Below are positions 26,299 to 35,141 of a DNA stretch of 64,000 bases, one piece after another (the first letter of the stretch is position 1; each line of letters starts with the position of its first letter). A model generated the notes under the pieces. It searched no databases, was not told where the DNA came from, and saw only the letters and a list, made by a program, of their open reading frames with translations. The position numbers were made by a program, and so were the translations under genes. Source of the DNA: Butyrivibrio fibrisolvens (GTDB lineage Bacteria > Bacillota > Clostridia > Lachnospirales > Lachnospiraceae); NCBI RefSeq assembly GCF_023206215.1, contig NZ_CP065800.1, positions 2,418,001 to 2,482,000 of the forward strand, given 5' to 3'.

Positions 26299-26976
26299 AT
26301 GCAGTATCAGATAATGAGTCAGCCATTTACAGTATTATCACTTTCTATGAATGCCGGCGAAGCAATCAAATGCCAAAGCGGTGCTATGGCATGGATGAGT
26401 CGCGGTATCAGAATGGAAACCAAGACAGGTGGTATTGGTGGTATTTTCAAAAAGGCACTTGTAGGAGAGTCTATCGCGCTTAATCATTATATTGCAGAGC
26501 AGCCTGGAGAGCTCACACTCGCCAAGCACAGCCCAGGAGATATCCTTGCTTTTGATATAGGACAAGCTCCAATCATAGCTCAAAAGACCTCATTTCTTGC
26601 TTCTACAGAGTCTGTAAATATGGACATCTTCCTTCAGCACAAGGTTGGTGCCGGATTCTTCGGAGGTGAAGGATTCCTGATGCAGAAATATACAGGCACA
26701 GGTTATGCCTTCCTTGAGATCGATGGCGCAGTTCAGGAAAGGGTCCTTGCTCCGGGACAGTCAATAATAGTAGATAGCGGATATGTTGCAGCTATGGAAG
26801 CAACCTGTAGTATGCAGATCGAGACTGTGAAAGGTTTTGCCAATGTCATCTTAGGCGGTGAAGGCCTGTTCAACACAGTAGTAACAGGTCCCGGCAAGGT
26901 ATGGCTTCAGACCATGCCAATCAATGCACTTGCAATGAGCCTGTATCAGTACATGCCTCATCCAAGTGGAAAGTAA
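26299..26976 (+). CDS. AIM24/TIGR00266-family protein
   Basis: 225 residues of the TIGR00266 beta-sandwich family (AIM24-related): repeated glycine-rich strands, GAMAWMSRGIRMETKTGG, and the C-terminal GPGKVWLQTMP, characteristic of the family. Cytoplasmic, function not established; the mitochondrial relative affects cristae, and bacterial members are uncharacterised. Strong GGAGGT ribosome site before the ATG. Single-gene unit. Confidence 0.93.
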   Translation: MQYQIMSQPFTVLSLSMNAGEAIKCQSGAMAWMSRGIRMETKTGGIGGIFKKALVGESIALNHYIAEQPGELTLAKHSPGDILAFDIGQAPIIAQKTSFLASTESVNMDIFLQHKVGAGFFGGEGFLMQKYTGTGYAFLEIDGAVQERVLAPGQSIIVDSGYVAAMEATCSMQIETVKGFANVILGGEGLFNTVVTGPGKVWLQTMPINALAMSLYQYMPHPSGK

Positions 26977-27005
26977 ATAGGCAACAAAAACAAATGATCA
27001 AATCA

Positions 27006-27040
27006 AAAGCTCAGCTCTTATTTCTAAGGGCTGAGCTTTA
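27006..27040. terminator. Bidirectional hairpin between convergent genes
   Basis: AAAGCTCAGCtCTTA pairs with TAAGgGCTGAGCTTT. The T-run is weak on the plus strand and TTTT on the minus strand. Separates the AIM24 gene from the Rpn tail gene. Confidence 0.65.
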
Positions 27041-27050
27041 ATTATACAAG

Positions 27051-27233
27051 TCAGTTCTTGCTCTTTTGGGCTTCTAATTCAGCTTGAAGCCTTGCGATAA
27101 TGGCGTCTTTTTCGGAAAGGGCAGCCTCTTTTTCTCTTATCGTGGAATTTGCTGTGTCTAATTGTTCCTGAAGTTCATCAATCATGTATTTGGCGGTATT
27201 ACGATCCATGAGTTGTAGCTCTTTTGAGAACAT
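27051..27233 (-). CDS. 60-aa coiled-coil protein, in frame after the Rpn nuclease stop
   Basis: Begins MFSKELQLMDRNTAKYMIDE, then a charged heptad-like coiled coil to the end (LNEQ-style pattern with Ala, Glu, Lys). It lies in the same reading frame as the nuclease gene, separated from it only by the TAA at 27240-27242 and two codons. An AAGGAG inside the last codons of the nuclease gene is 9 bases from this ATG, so it can be translated on its own, coupled to the nuclease. In known Rpn genes the C-terminal part is fused and is also made as a short inhibitor protein. Here it could be a separate antitoxin, or a nonsense mutation has split one gene. Confidence 0.6.
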   Translation of the reverse strand: MFSKELQLMDRNTAKYMIDELQEQLDTANSTIREKEAALSEKDAIIARLQAELEAQKSKN

Positions 27234-27239
27234 ATTCAA

Positions 27240-28163
27240 TTACTCCTTATGACAATTATCGTATTCTTCAAATAATTCAGAAAGATACTCAGAATCTTTG
27301 GATGCTTTTTCTACATCAGCGCCACGACCATTATCAAAAAGCCAAGAAAATAGAACGGTTATGTTTTGTATACCATTTTTTTCACCATTGCTATATGCTT
27401 CGCGCTGAATCGTTTGCTCTCTATCCCACTGTTTCATATACTTCTTGGTTACCTCCGGAAGGGATTTTACCTTGGAAACAATTTTATCGACATCTTCTAT
27501 GCCTTGATCAGGAGAAATCGGCTTTTCTCCTGACAATATATATTTTAGCATTTCGGTCATTTTTTTGCTATGAGCAGATTCCTTGATGTTGGGAACTCCT
27601 TTGCAATACAGGAAGATGTGTGTGATACCATCCTTATATGCTATTTGGGGATGTGTAGTAAGTGTTGTGTTGGCCTCATAGTACATATCTCCGGCGCTAA
27701 ACGGATCATATGAAGATATCGTGATTGAAACATATTCAGGTAATGTTCCGTAATTTGTGGAGGCTCCCAGAAACTTAGTGTCATGAAGAGCGCCATAATA
27801 ACGGAGTCTTTTTGGTAAGTCTGTTTTGTCTGAAGATCTGTCCTCCATTTCAATATCGTAGATTGTTGCATTAAGTGATGACTTGTCTTCTGAGGTCTTA
27901 ACATAGGCATCAAGACGTATACTGTGATATTTGGTGTCTGTTGCCTGAAAGACTTTTTGTGAAGTTACTGATTCCACTTCAACTTTGCGATTGTAAGTAG
28001 TACTGAGTATATACCCGATTACAATCTTAGCGTCTTCTTCATCAACAAGAACACTGTCAAAAAGGAAGCCATTAATGAGATTTAAAGACTGAATGTCCTT
28101 TCTGGCTTGCTCCTCAGTAATATGTATAGTTTCTGGAACTGAGGACATTTGATTTTGTGACAT
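27240..28163 (-). CDS. Rpn-family PD-(D/E)XK nuclease / putative transposase
   Basis: 307 residues of the recombination-promoting nuclease family. N-terminal half: FDSVLVDEEDAKIVIGYILS, then the catalytic region RLDAYV...IYDIEMED, supplying the Asp and Glu-x-x residues of PD-(D/E)XK nucleases. C-terminal half is helical. Rpn proteins cut DNA and several act as toxins in phage defence. Start at 28163 is preferred, since GAAAGGA lies before it; the ATG at 28214 has none. Its stop is immediately followed, in frame, by the coiled-coil gene. A 14-bp palindrome lies upstream. Intactness is uncertain because of the tail split. Confidence 0.85.
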   Translation of the reverse strand: MSQNQMSSVPETIHITEEQARKDIQSLNLINGFLFDSVLVDEEDAKIVIGYILSTTYNRKVEVESVTSQKVFQATDTKYHSIRLDAYVKTSEDKSSLNATIYDIEMEDRSSDKTDLPKRLRYYGALHDTKFLGASTNYGTLPEYVSITISSYDPFSAGDMYYEANTTLTTHPQIAYKDGITHIFLYCKGVPNIKESAHSKKMTEMLKYILSGEKPISPDQGIEDVDKIVSKVKSLPEVTKKYMKQWDREQTIQREAYSNGEKNGIQNITVLFSWLFDNGRGADVEKASKDSEYLSELFEEYDNCHKE

Positions 28164-28203
28164 AAAAATAGAATCCTTTCTTACATAAATTGTGTTTCCT
28201 AAG

Positions 28204-28217
28204 TACTTGCGCAAGTA
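28204..28217. promoter_or_regulatory. 14-bp perfect palindrome upstream of Rpn gene
   Basis: TACTTGCGCAAGTA, about 40 bases before the Rpn start and close to a hairpin GGCGA-gaaa-TCGCC (28234-28247). Placed like an autoregulatory operator; which protein binds is not known. Confidence 0.4.
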
Positions 28218-28367
28218 TCAGTGGAAATCATTTGGCGAGAAATCGCCTTGACAGCTAAATGGCTGCTGAATATAAACGCTCTAGAAACGAGCACAAAAGA
28301 AATAATAGCATAAAATATGTTCTTTGCATATAGTTTTATTTGCTCATTTTCATAATCCATTTTCATA

Positions 28368-28550
28368 ATGCTCATAGATTCTCATAAAACAGCTGGATTA
28401 ATTGCAATAGAGAATACAGGAGATGGGAACTATGTTCTTGTCTCTTCTGATGACGAAATATATAATTATTCTTCTGTGGAAGATAGTTTGCAAAAGCTTG
28501 AGCTGAAGCTTTTTGATTACATAGTTAATCGCTTCCAAGAAATAGATTGA
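28368..28550 (+). CDS. Possible small protein (60 aa), weak support
   Basis: MLIDSHKTAGLIAIENTGDG and on to a Leu-rich amphipathic helix, ending NRFQEID. The composition is protein-like (acidic turn, helical C-terminus), but no Shine-Dalgarno site precedes the ATG and no family is recognised. It could be a fragment of a longer lost gene. It is divergent from the Rpn gene. Confidence 0.35.
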   Translation: MLIDSHKTAGLIAIENTGDGNYVLVSSDDEIYNYSSVEDSLQKLELKLFDYIVNRFQEID

Positions 28551-28753
28551 AAAAATATAAGTCTGTTGTCTTTTTATGATGCTGAGTACTTGATAACATT
28601 CAATTCGTTGTAAATTAAGTATCAATGACAATCAAAATTGTAGTTGACGCAAAATGCCTGGAAAGCCTACAATTAGTAACAACCGGATTAATCTAATGAT
28701 AGTATGCTGGATAACAGATAGATAAATTGATGATTGCAGACAAATATAGAATG

Positions 28754-28818
28754 AGTCAAAGGTTGTAATCAAGTGACTTGATAAATAAGACACTTGATCC
28801 TTATCTTTGACTTATTTT
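28754..28818 (+). terminator. Intrinsic terminator-like hairpin
   Basis: AGTCAAAG...ATCAAGTG pairs with CACTTGAT...CTTTGACT, followed by ATTTTT. It stands 50 bases before the next gene. Nothing else was recognised between 28551 and 28753. Confidence 0.65.
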
Positions 28819-28867
28819 TGATATAATAGATATATAGATTTATGCCTATTTGTTTGGAGGTACTATC

Positions 28868-29764
28868 ATGCATGTTCTGGAAAAAATACAAAAGATAAGT
28901 CCGTATCTGGTTCTTAAGGTTTCAATATTAGTATTTATTATGGCGTTATCAATATTTGTGGCATCATCTGTGGTTTCGAAGTGCTCCCTTTTTACCAGGT
29001 CCATTGAGTCACTTGATGATTCGCAAGAGGTAGTAATGGCTGTTACTGGAGCTACGCTTGGAGTGTCGGTTGCCATAACATTCCTGCCGGATGATTATGC
29101 TTCGCCTCTTGCGGACACTCTGGCAGATATGAGTACATATTTCGTGATCTTACTGGGAATGATCCTGTTTGAGAAGCTTTTGATCATGGTTGGAGTTCCT
29201 TTTATTTTCAGGTTTATAATTCCTGCAGGTATTATATTACTTATCGTATATTATATTTCTCATAAGAAGATAATTAGAACAATTGCATATAAGATTCTGG
29301 CATTTGCAATTGTTATCATATTGGCAGTTCCTTTTGGAACAAGTGTATCCAAATGGCTGTGCAGTTCTTCCTTAGACTATGTCAATGAGACTGTAACACA
29401 GGCACAGGACGGCTCCGACAAGATAGAAGAGATATCGGAAAGCTCTTCTTCGGACAAGAGCTTTTATGAAACTGTTTCAAGTGTATTTGATTCGGCAATT
29501 GAAGGTGTGACGGATCTGTTTAATTATTATAAAGGCATCATTCAGAAGTTCATCAATACTATTGCGATCATGATGCTTGCTTATCTGGTAGTACCGTTTG
29601 TGACTTTCCTTCTAATGCTGTGGTTTATGAATCAGCTATTCTTATTCGAAAGTTTTAGAGATAAAGGGTATAGTCTGACCAAAGACGATATGAAGGCTAT
29701 TAAAAAGATCAGCGCAGTTTGCAATGAAAAAGGCGAGCCGGAAGATAATAACAACCAGATATAA
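28868..29764 (+). CDS. Polytopic membrane protein of unknown function
   Basis: 298 residues with about six membrane segments (near residues 14-34, 52-72, 84-104, 107-127, 134-155 and 238-262). A Ser/Asp-rich, probably external, loop spans about 160-235. The C-terminus is a charged cytoplasmic tail. No transporter or enzyme motif is recognised. GGAGG is correctly spaced before ATG 28868. The next gene, also a membrane-anchored protein, follows by about 100 bp and may be cotranscribed. Confidence 0.8.
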   Translation: MHVLEKIQKISPYLVLKVSILVFIMALSIFVASSVVSKCSLFTRSIESLDDSQEVVMAVTGATLGVSVAITFLPDDYASPLADTLADMSTYFVILLGMILFEKLLIMVGVPFIFRFIIPAGIILLIVYYISHKKIIRTIAYKILAFAIVIILAVPFGTSVSKWLCSSSLDYVNETVTQAQDGSDKIEEISESSSSDKSFYETVSSVFDSAIEGVTDLFNYYKGIIQKFINTIAIMMLAYLVVPFVTFLLMLWFMNQLFLFESFRDKGYSLTKDDMKAIKKISAVCNEKGEPEDNNNQI

Positions 29765-29864
29765 ATGACGTAAGGTCAAAAAAATTATTATGATTCGGGC
29801 CTTACTTAAATCAAATGTGAATTATCTTTTCTATGCAGGAGATACAAAAGGAGATGCGTGGAAC

Positions 29865-30566
29865 ATGAAGAATAGGATAGATATAAAAAAGCTTGTTATT
29901 TGGCTAATAAGCGCAGCTTTTATAATAGGAGCTGTGATTGTGGCAATAATATTTAGAAATGGCAGTGGTAGGGCTTACCAGAAATACAACGACGGCGTTA
30001 ATTATATAGATCCTGATACTATACAGCTTAGTGACAGCAGCGTAACAGTTTCTTTTTCTGAAGTGATATTATCAAAGCCTGAAGAGACAAGAAAGCTTGT
30101 TGTATATGAGCAAAGCGGTGAAGTCAGTTATACGATCACGGATAAACTCTGGGGAATTGACTGGGATCAGACGACAAAAACTCTTACAGTCAAGTATACA
30201 GGGAAAGGGAGTTTTGTAGTGGAGCTGGATCAAATAGCGCAGGGCGATATAATTGATGATCAAGAGAATAAGATACTTACTATCAAGATTCCACATCCGC
30301 AGCTTGATGCTATTGATATAAATCCGGATGAGGTGGAGATTGGTAATCAGACCAGCGGATTTTTCACCATAGGAGACATTAAGCTGACTGTAGAGGACTA
30401 TATAGATATTGAGTCGGAGCTTAGAAGAAGGCTTGTGGAGAAGTTCGATACTGTTGTTAATGGGCAGCAGGCAGATGATCTGGCTCTGGATGCAGTGTAC
30501 GATATCTATTATCCTGTAGTCCAGGCAGTTGATGGGGATTATGAGCTTAAGATTGAATTTAAATAA
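29865..30566 (+). CDS. Single-pass membrane-anchored protein of unknown function
   Basis: 233 residues: a cytoplasmic MKNRIDIKK, one membrane segment at about 11-32, then an external beta-rich domain with two similar halves (YIDPDTIQLSDSSVTVSF and DINPDEVEIGNQTSGFFTIG). No family recognised. The start at 29865 follows AAAGGAG (spacing about 11); the earlier in-frame ATG at 29790 gives an unlikely N-terminus. Likely in one unit with the preceding membrane protein. Confidence 0.75.
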   Translation: MKNRIDIKKLVIWLISAAFIIGAVIVAIIFRNGSGRAYQKYNDGVNYIDPDTIQLSDSSVTVSFSEVILSKPEETRKLVVYEQSGEVSYTITDKLWGIDWDQTTKTLTVKYTGKGSFVVELDQIAQGDIIDDQENKILTIKIPHPQLDAIDINPDEVEIGNQTSGFFTIGDIKLTVEDYIDIESELRRRLVEKFDTVVNGQQADDLALDAVYDIYYPVVQAVDGDYELKIEFK

Positions 30567-30572
30567 TTCAAT

Positions 30573-30775
30573 CTTCGCACTTGCCAAAAATACGCCACTC
30601 TCTAAGGCAACACCGATATGAATCGTTTATAATACATTTTCGTATCTTGAAGATGTTATAATTCAGATATCACGCTCCTGAATTTTATAACACCTTCAAA
30701 AGATACGAAAATGTATTATAAACGATCCGTATCGGTGTTGCCTTAGAGGGTGGCGTATGTTTGGCAAGTGCGAGG
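30573..30775 (+). repeat. Long hairpin element G3, core-deleted form (family G)
   Basis: A 203-bp hairpin with arms of the G2 subfamily (CTTCGCACTTGCC/GGCAAGTGCGAgG, ATACGCCAC), but the apex stem and signature loop are missing. The two arms meet at CAGATATCACGCTCCTG, where the strand-specific motifs of the full element are fused. Several arm base pairs differ from G2 on both sides (GCGCCG/CGGCGC becomes ACACCG/CGGTGT). Confidence 0.88.
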
Positions 30776-30807
30776 TTTAAGTTAAATAAATATAAGCGAG
30801 GATTATC

Positions 30808-31905
30808 ATGGAACTAAAGGAATACAGTTTTTTACCAACAAATGAATATGTAAAGCCCCTTGGAAGGACTATCATGTTTGATGACTGCAGGGTTTTAAGT
30901 CTTTCAGGATCAGGAGTGGAATTCAAATATACCGGAACAAAACTTACAGTGACTTTTCTTGGCGATTCCACAACTATTGCAGATGAAGGTGTTCCGCAGC
31001 CTTGGCGCGATCAGGCAAGAGTTGCAGTTATCGTAGATGGCATCACTCAGCTTGATACTGTGATTAAAAAGCCAAAAGAAATATTTGAAGTATGCGGCCT
31101 TGATGAAAGTATCCCGGCAGCAGAGCATGTGGTAAGAATCTTAAAGCTTTCAGAGCCTAGAATGTCTACAGTAGGACTGGGAGAGATAGAGATACTTGCT
31201 TATGGACCGGCTGAGCCGACTCCTTTAAAGGATACTTATATTGAATTTATTGGAGATTCTATCACCTGCGGATATGGTATAGATGTTCCGGATGAGCGTC
31301 ATACATTTTCAACAGGGACAGAGAATGTTTATAAGGCCTTTTCTTATAAGACTGCAGATAAGCTCGGCGCTGATTACAGTATGGTTTCATACAGTGGACA
31401 TGGCCTTATCTCTGGATATACACCTGATCCTAATGTGCCAAAACTTGAAGAGCTGATCCAGCCCTATTACGATATATTTGCTTATTCATACAATACCTTC
31501 AGAGGACTTAAGATGGAGGATAGGAAGTGGGATTTTGAGGCTGAGAGAAAGCCTGATATCATCGTTATCAACCTTGGAACCAATGATGACAGCTATATTC
31601 AGGATGATGAAGATAAGAGACAGGCTTTTTACAAGGCTTATGTTGAGTTTCTTGAAAAGGTCCACAGCCTTAATCCTGAATCCAAGATAGTTGCAGCTTT
31701 CGGCCTTATGGGAGACAGGCTCTATGATACCGAAGTAGAAGCTGTAGCTGCATTTAAGGAAAAGAGCGGATTTGACAAAGTCTATTCAGTGCGACTGACA
31801 CCACAGGATTTTGAGAAATATGGCTACGGAGCTGACTGGCATCCATCAGCAGCTTCTCATGAAGTTGCAGCTAGGGAGCTTAGCGATTTTATTAGAGGCT
31901 TATGA
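30808..31905 (+). CDS. Carbohydrate esterase family 2 (CE2)-type acetyl esterase
   Basis: 365 residues: an N-terminal beta-sandwich jelly-roll of about 140 residues, then an SGNH hydrolase domain with FIGDSITCGYG (nucleophile Ser), NLGTNDD and DWHPS (catalytic His). This two-domain plan is that of CE2 deacetylases acting on plant polysaccharides. No signal peptide is seen, so it probably works inside the cell on imported acetylated oligosaccharides, as in other rumen Lachnospiraceae. GCGAGGA precedes the ATG; hairpin G3 lies directly upstream. Confidence 0.88.
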   Translation: MELKEYSFLPTNEYVKPLGRTIMFDDCRVLSLSGSGVEFKYTGTKLTVTFLGDSTTIADEGVPQPWRDQARVAVIVDGITQLDTVIKKPKEIFEVCGLDESIPAAEHVVRILKLSEPRMSTVGLGEIEILAYGPAEPTPLKDTYIEFIGDSITCGYGIDVPDERHTFSTGTENVYKAFSYKTADKLGADYSMVSYSGHGLISGYTPDPNVPKLEELIQPYYDIFAYSYNTFRGLKMEDRKWDFEAERKPDIIVINLGTNDDSYIQDDEDKRQAFYKAYVEFLEKVHSLNPESKIVAAFGLMGDRLYDTEVEAVAAFKEKSGFDKVYSVRLTPQDFEKYGYGADWHPSAASHEVAARELSDFIRGL

Positions 31906-32042
31906 TATGCCCCGCAGGGTATGAGCAAAATAGCACATAATGAAAGTAGTGAACTTTATAATCAGATTTGTTTTATGTGGCATGAATTCCTGAACTTTTT
32001 TGTTCAAGAATGTTTAGGACTTGTTTATATGCGGGAGTATTT

Positions 32043-32759
32043 ATGAAAAGAATTATAAAGATTATAGCGGTGCTTGTTGCCATGGCAATTTTAATAGCAG
32101 GTTTTGGTAAGCTTTTATGGAGTCAGAAAGTGGCAACATTTATAGCATCTTACTATGAGCTTCAGGGCGTTGATGTATCGCACTTTCAGGGAGATATAGA
32201 CTGGGAAGTTCTGAAAGATCAGGGGATCTCTTTTGCCTATATTAAAGCTACTGAAGGAAGCGGCCATGTAGATACACGTCTTGATGCTAATTATCAGGGC
32301 GTCAGGGAATCAGGGATCATATATGGCTTTTATCATTTTCTAAGTCTTGAGAGCGCACCTGAAACTCAGATGGAGAATTTTATGGCAGCAGTTGGCTCTT
32401 TCGAGATGGATCTTGTTCCTGCAATTGATATTGAGTGGTACGGGGATATGAGAGACAATCCTCCGGATAAAACCAAGGTTCTTGACACTCTTACCAAGAT
32501 GATATCGCTGATGGAAGAAGAGTTCGGGCAAAAGCCTGTCATCTACACAACTCAGAGCTTCTACATCAAATATCTAAATGGCGCTGATCTTGATGCGCCT
32601 ATGTGGATACGAAATGTATATTTTTATCCATTACAGGATTTTGTGATCTGGCAGTATACAGACAGGGCTGTAATGGACGGATACTCTGGTCAGGAGAAGT
32701 ATATAGATCGTGATGTGATAAAACAAGGCGATCTTTCGAAGATACGACTTGGGGAGTGA
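32043..32759 (+). CDS. GH25 lysozyme, membrane-anchored
   Basis: 238 residues: an N-terminal membrane segment (about 4-24) and a glycoside hydrolase family 25 domain. Visible: GVDVSHFQGDIDWEVL, IKATEG, FYHFLS, and the catalytic AIDIEWYG (Asp, Glu). GH25 enzymes cleave peptidoglycan between MurNAc and GlcNAc. With no phage genes near, it is probably a cellular autolysin acting at the outer membrane face. Start at 32043 follows GCGGGAG; the earlier ATG at 32010 is not needed. Confidence 0.9.
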   Translation: MKRIIKIIAVLVAMAILIAGFGKLLWSQKVATFIASYYELQGVDVSHFQGDIDWEVLKDQGISFAYIKATEGSGHVDTRLDANYQGVRESGIIYGFYHFLSLESAPETQMENFMAAVGSFEMDLVPAIDIEWYGDMRDNPPDKTKVLDTLTKMISLMEEEFGQKPVIYTTQSFYIKYLNGADLDAPMWIRNVYFYPLQDFVIWQYTDRAVMDGYSGQEKYIDRDVIKQGDLSKIRLGE

Positions 32760-32761
32760 AT

Positions 32762-33080
32762 ATTACTAACTAAAACTTCTCGCTTGGACGGGCCGGCATC
32801 CCCAAAGTCTTTACTGGGGCAGGCAGTATATATATCATTGCCAAGCTGTTAATAGTTTTATAATTCATGGCATGATAGCTGAAGCTTTCCATTCTGGGGT
32901 CCAAACTCGCTTCGCGATAGCCTCGTGGACCCCGGGCAGAATGAAAATCTCCATCTATCACGCTCATGAATTTAATAAAACTATTAAAAGCATGGCAATG
33001 ATATATATACTGCCTGCCCCAGTAAAGACTTTGGGGATGCCGGCCCGTCTAAGTGGGAAGTAGTAGTTTTAGTTACTAAT
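32762..33080 (-). repeat. Long hairpin element G4 (family G)
   Basis: The longest copy (about 319 bp), with end stems ATTACTAACTAAAACT/AGTTTTAGTTACTAAT outside the usual ACTTCTCGCTTGG/CTAAGTGGGAAGT. Minus-oriented apex with the alternative loop read as CGAGGCTATCGCGAAGCG, in which TCGC-GAA-GCGA forms four pairs. Arm pairs change together relative to G1 (TTTGCAG/CTGCAAA versus TTTACTG/CAGTAAA). Confidence 0.9.
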
Positions 33081-33208
33081 TAATAAACTTGCTCTGTGAT
33101 GTCATTATGTATACGACACTGTCCAAACGGTATTTGTTCAATTATTATATATAAAATTGCACTAATATCACCAAATGTAGTAAAATATAATTACATTTTT
33201 TCGAACAT

Positions 33209-33286
33209 AGTACATAGAAATGCATCCATGCATTTCTAGACATGTACAGATTACATCCTGTAATCCCTTAACATAGAAATGAATCC
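33209..33286 (+). repeat. Leader repeat D3 (family D)
   Basis: Outer GTACAT/ATGTAC around AGAAATGCAT-cc-ATGCATTTCT, then GATTACatccTGTAATC, then a truncated second unit (ACATAGAAATGAATCCC) ending just before the pilT ribosome site. Same order as D1, with the outer stem changed on both sides. Confidence 0.88.
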
Positions 33287-33304
33287 CAAAGCGAGGTAAG
33301 TTTT

Positions 33305-34366
33305 ATGGCAGATATTCGTGAGATTCTTATGACAGCCAAAGAGGCTAACGCATCTGACGTTCATATCACTGTTGGTATTCCGCCCAAGATGCGTGTTAAT
33401 GGGCAACTTATTTCGCTTGATAGCTATGGTAGGATGTTGCCTCCGGATACTCAGGCGATTGCCGATTCTATAATGAATGACAGGCAGAAGGAGTCGCTTG
33501 AAGAGCATGGACAGCATGATATGTCTTTCTCTATAGCCGGTATCGGACGATTCCGTGTTAACGTATTCAAGCAAAGAGGATCTGTTGCACTGGCGCTAAG
33601 ACTTGTTGCAACAGAGGTTCCGCCTGCAGAGACTCTGGGTATACCGCCTTCAGTCATAGATCTGTACCAGAGGAAAAGAGGTCTTATCCTTGTTACGGGT
33701 CCTACAGGGTCAGGTAAATCCACGACTCTGGCTTCGATAATCGATCTTATTAACAAAAACAGAGAGGCTCATGTTATAACTCTTGAAGATCCTATCGAAT
33801 ATCTTTATCACCATAGTAAATCTATTGTTAACCAAAGAGAGATAGGACTTGATTCGGATTCGTATGCGGCAGCACTTAGAGCTGCTCTTAGAGAAGATCC
33901 TGACGTAATACTTGTTGGTGAGATGAGAGATCTTGAGACTATTCAGACTGCGATCACAGCAGCAGAAACAGGACATCTCGTCCTGTCAACACTGCATACT
34001 ATAGGTGCTGCTACAACTGTGGATCGTATTATTGATGTATTCACACCTCATCAGCAGCAACAGGTAAGGATACAGCTTGCCAACGTACTTGAAGCGGTTA
34101 TATCTCAGCAGCTTATACCTACTGCAGATGGAAATGGGCGTGTTGCGGCATTTGAAGTCATGCATGTTAACAGCGCGGTTCGTAATATGATCCGTGAGGG
34201 CAAGACTCATCAGCTTATCACTGTCATGCAGACCAATAGAAAGCTTGGAATGATAACTATGGATGAGGCGATAATACAGCTGTATCAAAGTAGGAGCATA
34301 TCAAGGGAGATGGCGATACAGTTTGCGCAGGATCCTGATACAATGCAGATGAAAATGTTTCATTAG
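33305..34366 (+). CDS. pilT: Type IV pilus retraction ATPase PilT
   Basis: 353 residues, usual length. A hexameric AAA+-like ATPase of the secretion ATPase family: N-terminal PAS-like domain (SDVHITVGIPPKMRVNG), Walker A GPTGSGKST, the Asp box EDPIEYLYHH, Walker B DVILVGEMRD, and the His box TGHLVLSTLHT. It disassembles pili, giving twitching or DNA uptake. No pilin or assembly genes lie here, but dprA and comM follow within 4 kb, suggesting transformation. GCGAGGT lies before the ATG, right after repeat D3. Confidence 0.95.
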   Translation: MADIREILMTAKEANASDVHITVGIPPKMRVNGQLISLDSYGRMLPPDTQAIADSIMNDRQKESLEEHGQHDMSFSIAGIGRFRVNVFKQRGSVALALRLVATEVPPAETLGIPPSVIDLYQRKRGLILVTGPTGSGKSTTLASIIDLINKNREAHVITLEDPIEYLYHHSKSIVNQREIGLDSDSYAAALRAALREDPDVILVGEMRDLETIQTAITAAETGHLVLSTLHTIGAATTVDRIIDVFTPHQQQQVRIQLANVLEAVISQQLIPTADGNGRVAAFEVMHVNSAVRNMIREGKTHQLITVMQTNRKLGMITMDEAIIQLYQSRSISREMAIQFAQDPDTMQMKMFH

Positions 34367-34559
34367 TGTATATACTAATAATGCTTTCGAGTATATAATT
34401 GATATATATATTTTTGTGAGAGATCATCATAGGATTTTAAGACAGACGTAGATATATTTGTAGGCAAGCAATTAAGTCAATTGTGTTTTTAGTACACTAT
34501 GTGTAGAATTGCAAGTGATATAGTAGCATTTGGGGCTATCACATATCATGGGAGGATAT

Positions 34560-35141
34560 ATGGAAAGTAGGATTGGGGTAGTAAAACATGGCGCGTCAGG
34601 TGCACGCGTTCTATTGATGGAGCGAGTCGGAAGGTTTGAAATAGCAACAGGTTCTGTGTTATGTATTTATGGGATTGTTAATATTATCTGTGATGTCGTA
34701 TATAAATGGGGGCAGTATACCTTTTCCGGAATGATCCTTGAGAGTCTTGTGGTGATATTGGCAGTGCTACTTGGATTTTGGGGGATTGGATCCGGATCGC
34801 ATCATCTGTGCAGCATCCGCCATTTTAGGAAGTATGTAAGCTTCCTTCAGCAGGATGAAACAGGATCTGTCAGAAGACTTGCGGACAGTACCCATGAACC
34901 CTATGATGAGACTCTGGATAGGATTCACAGATATACTGACCGAGGATATTTTGGCAATATCATAATAGATGATGCTTCGGGCCGTGTTTCTTTTCCTGAC
35001 AGGATCAGAAAATATTCTGATGCAGGTTACAGGACAGTTACCTGCAATGGATGCCGCGCAACCAGATCACTTCCTGACAATACAATTGTTAAGTGCGAGT
35101 ATTGCGGCAATGTTATCAGTACGAGAAAAGATGATAAGTGA
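34560..35141 (+). CDS. Membrane protein with C-terminal zinc ribbon
   Basis: 193 residues: two membrane segments (about 25-48 and 58-80), a cytoplasmic helical region, and a C-terminal CNGC...CEYC zinc ribbon. The ribbon matches a common rubredoxin-like knuckle (VTCNGCRATRSLPDNT). Function unknown. Start at 34560 with GGAGG four bases before; the ATG at 34530 is less likely. Convergent with dprA. Confidence 0.75.
   Translation: MESRIGVVKHGASGARVLLMERVGRFEIATGSVLCIYGIVNIICDVVYKWGQYTFSGMILESLVVILAVLLGFWGIGSGSHHLCSIRHFRKYVSFLQQDETGSVRRLADSTHEPYDETLDRIHRYTDRGYFGNIIIDDASGRVSFPDRIRKYSDAGYRTVTCNGCRATRSLPDNTIVKCEYCGNVISTRKDDK

Noticed and set aside
32770..33063. Short open frames of about 65 codons in hairpin G4 on both strands
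   Set aside because: Readings of the palindromic arms; the same peptide appears from both strands because of symmetry, with no ribosome site.
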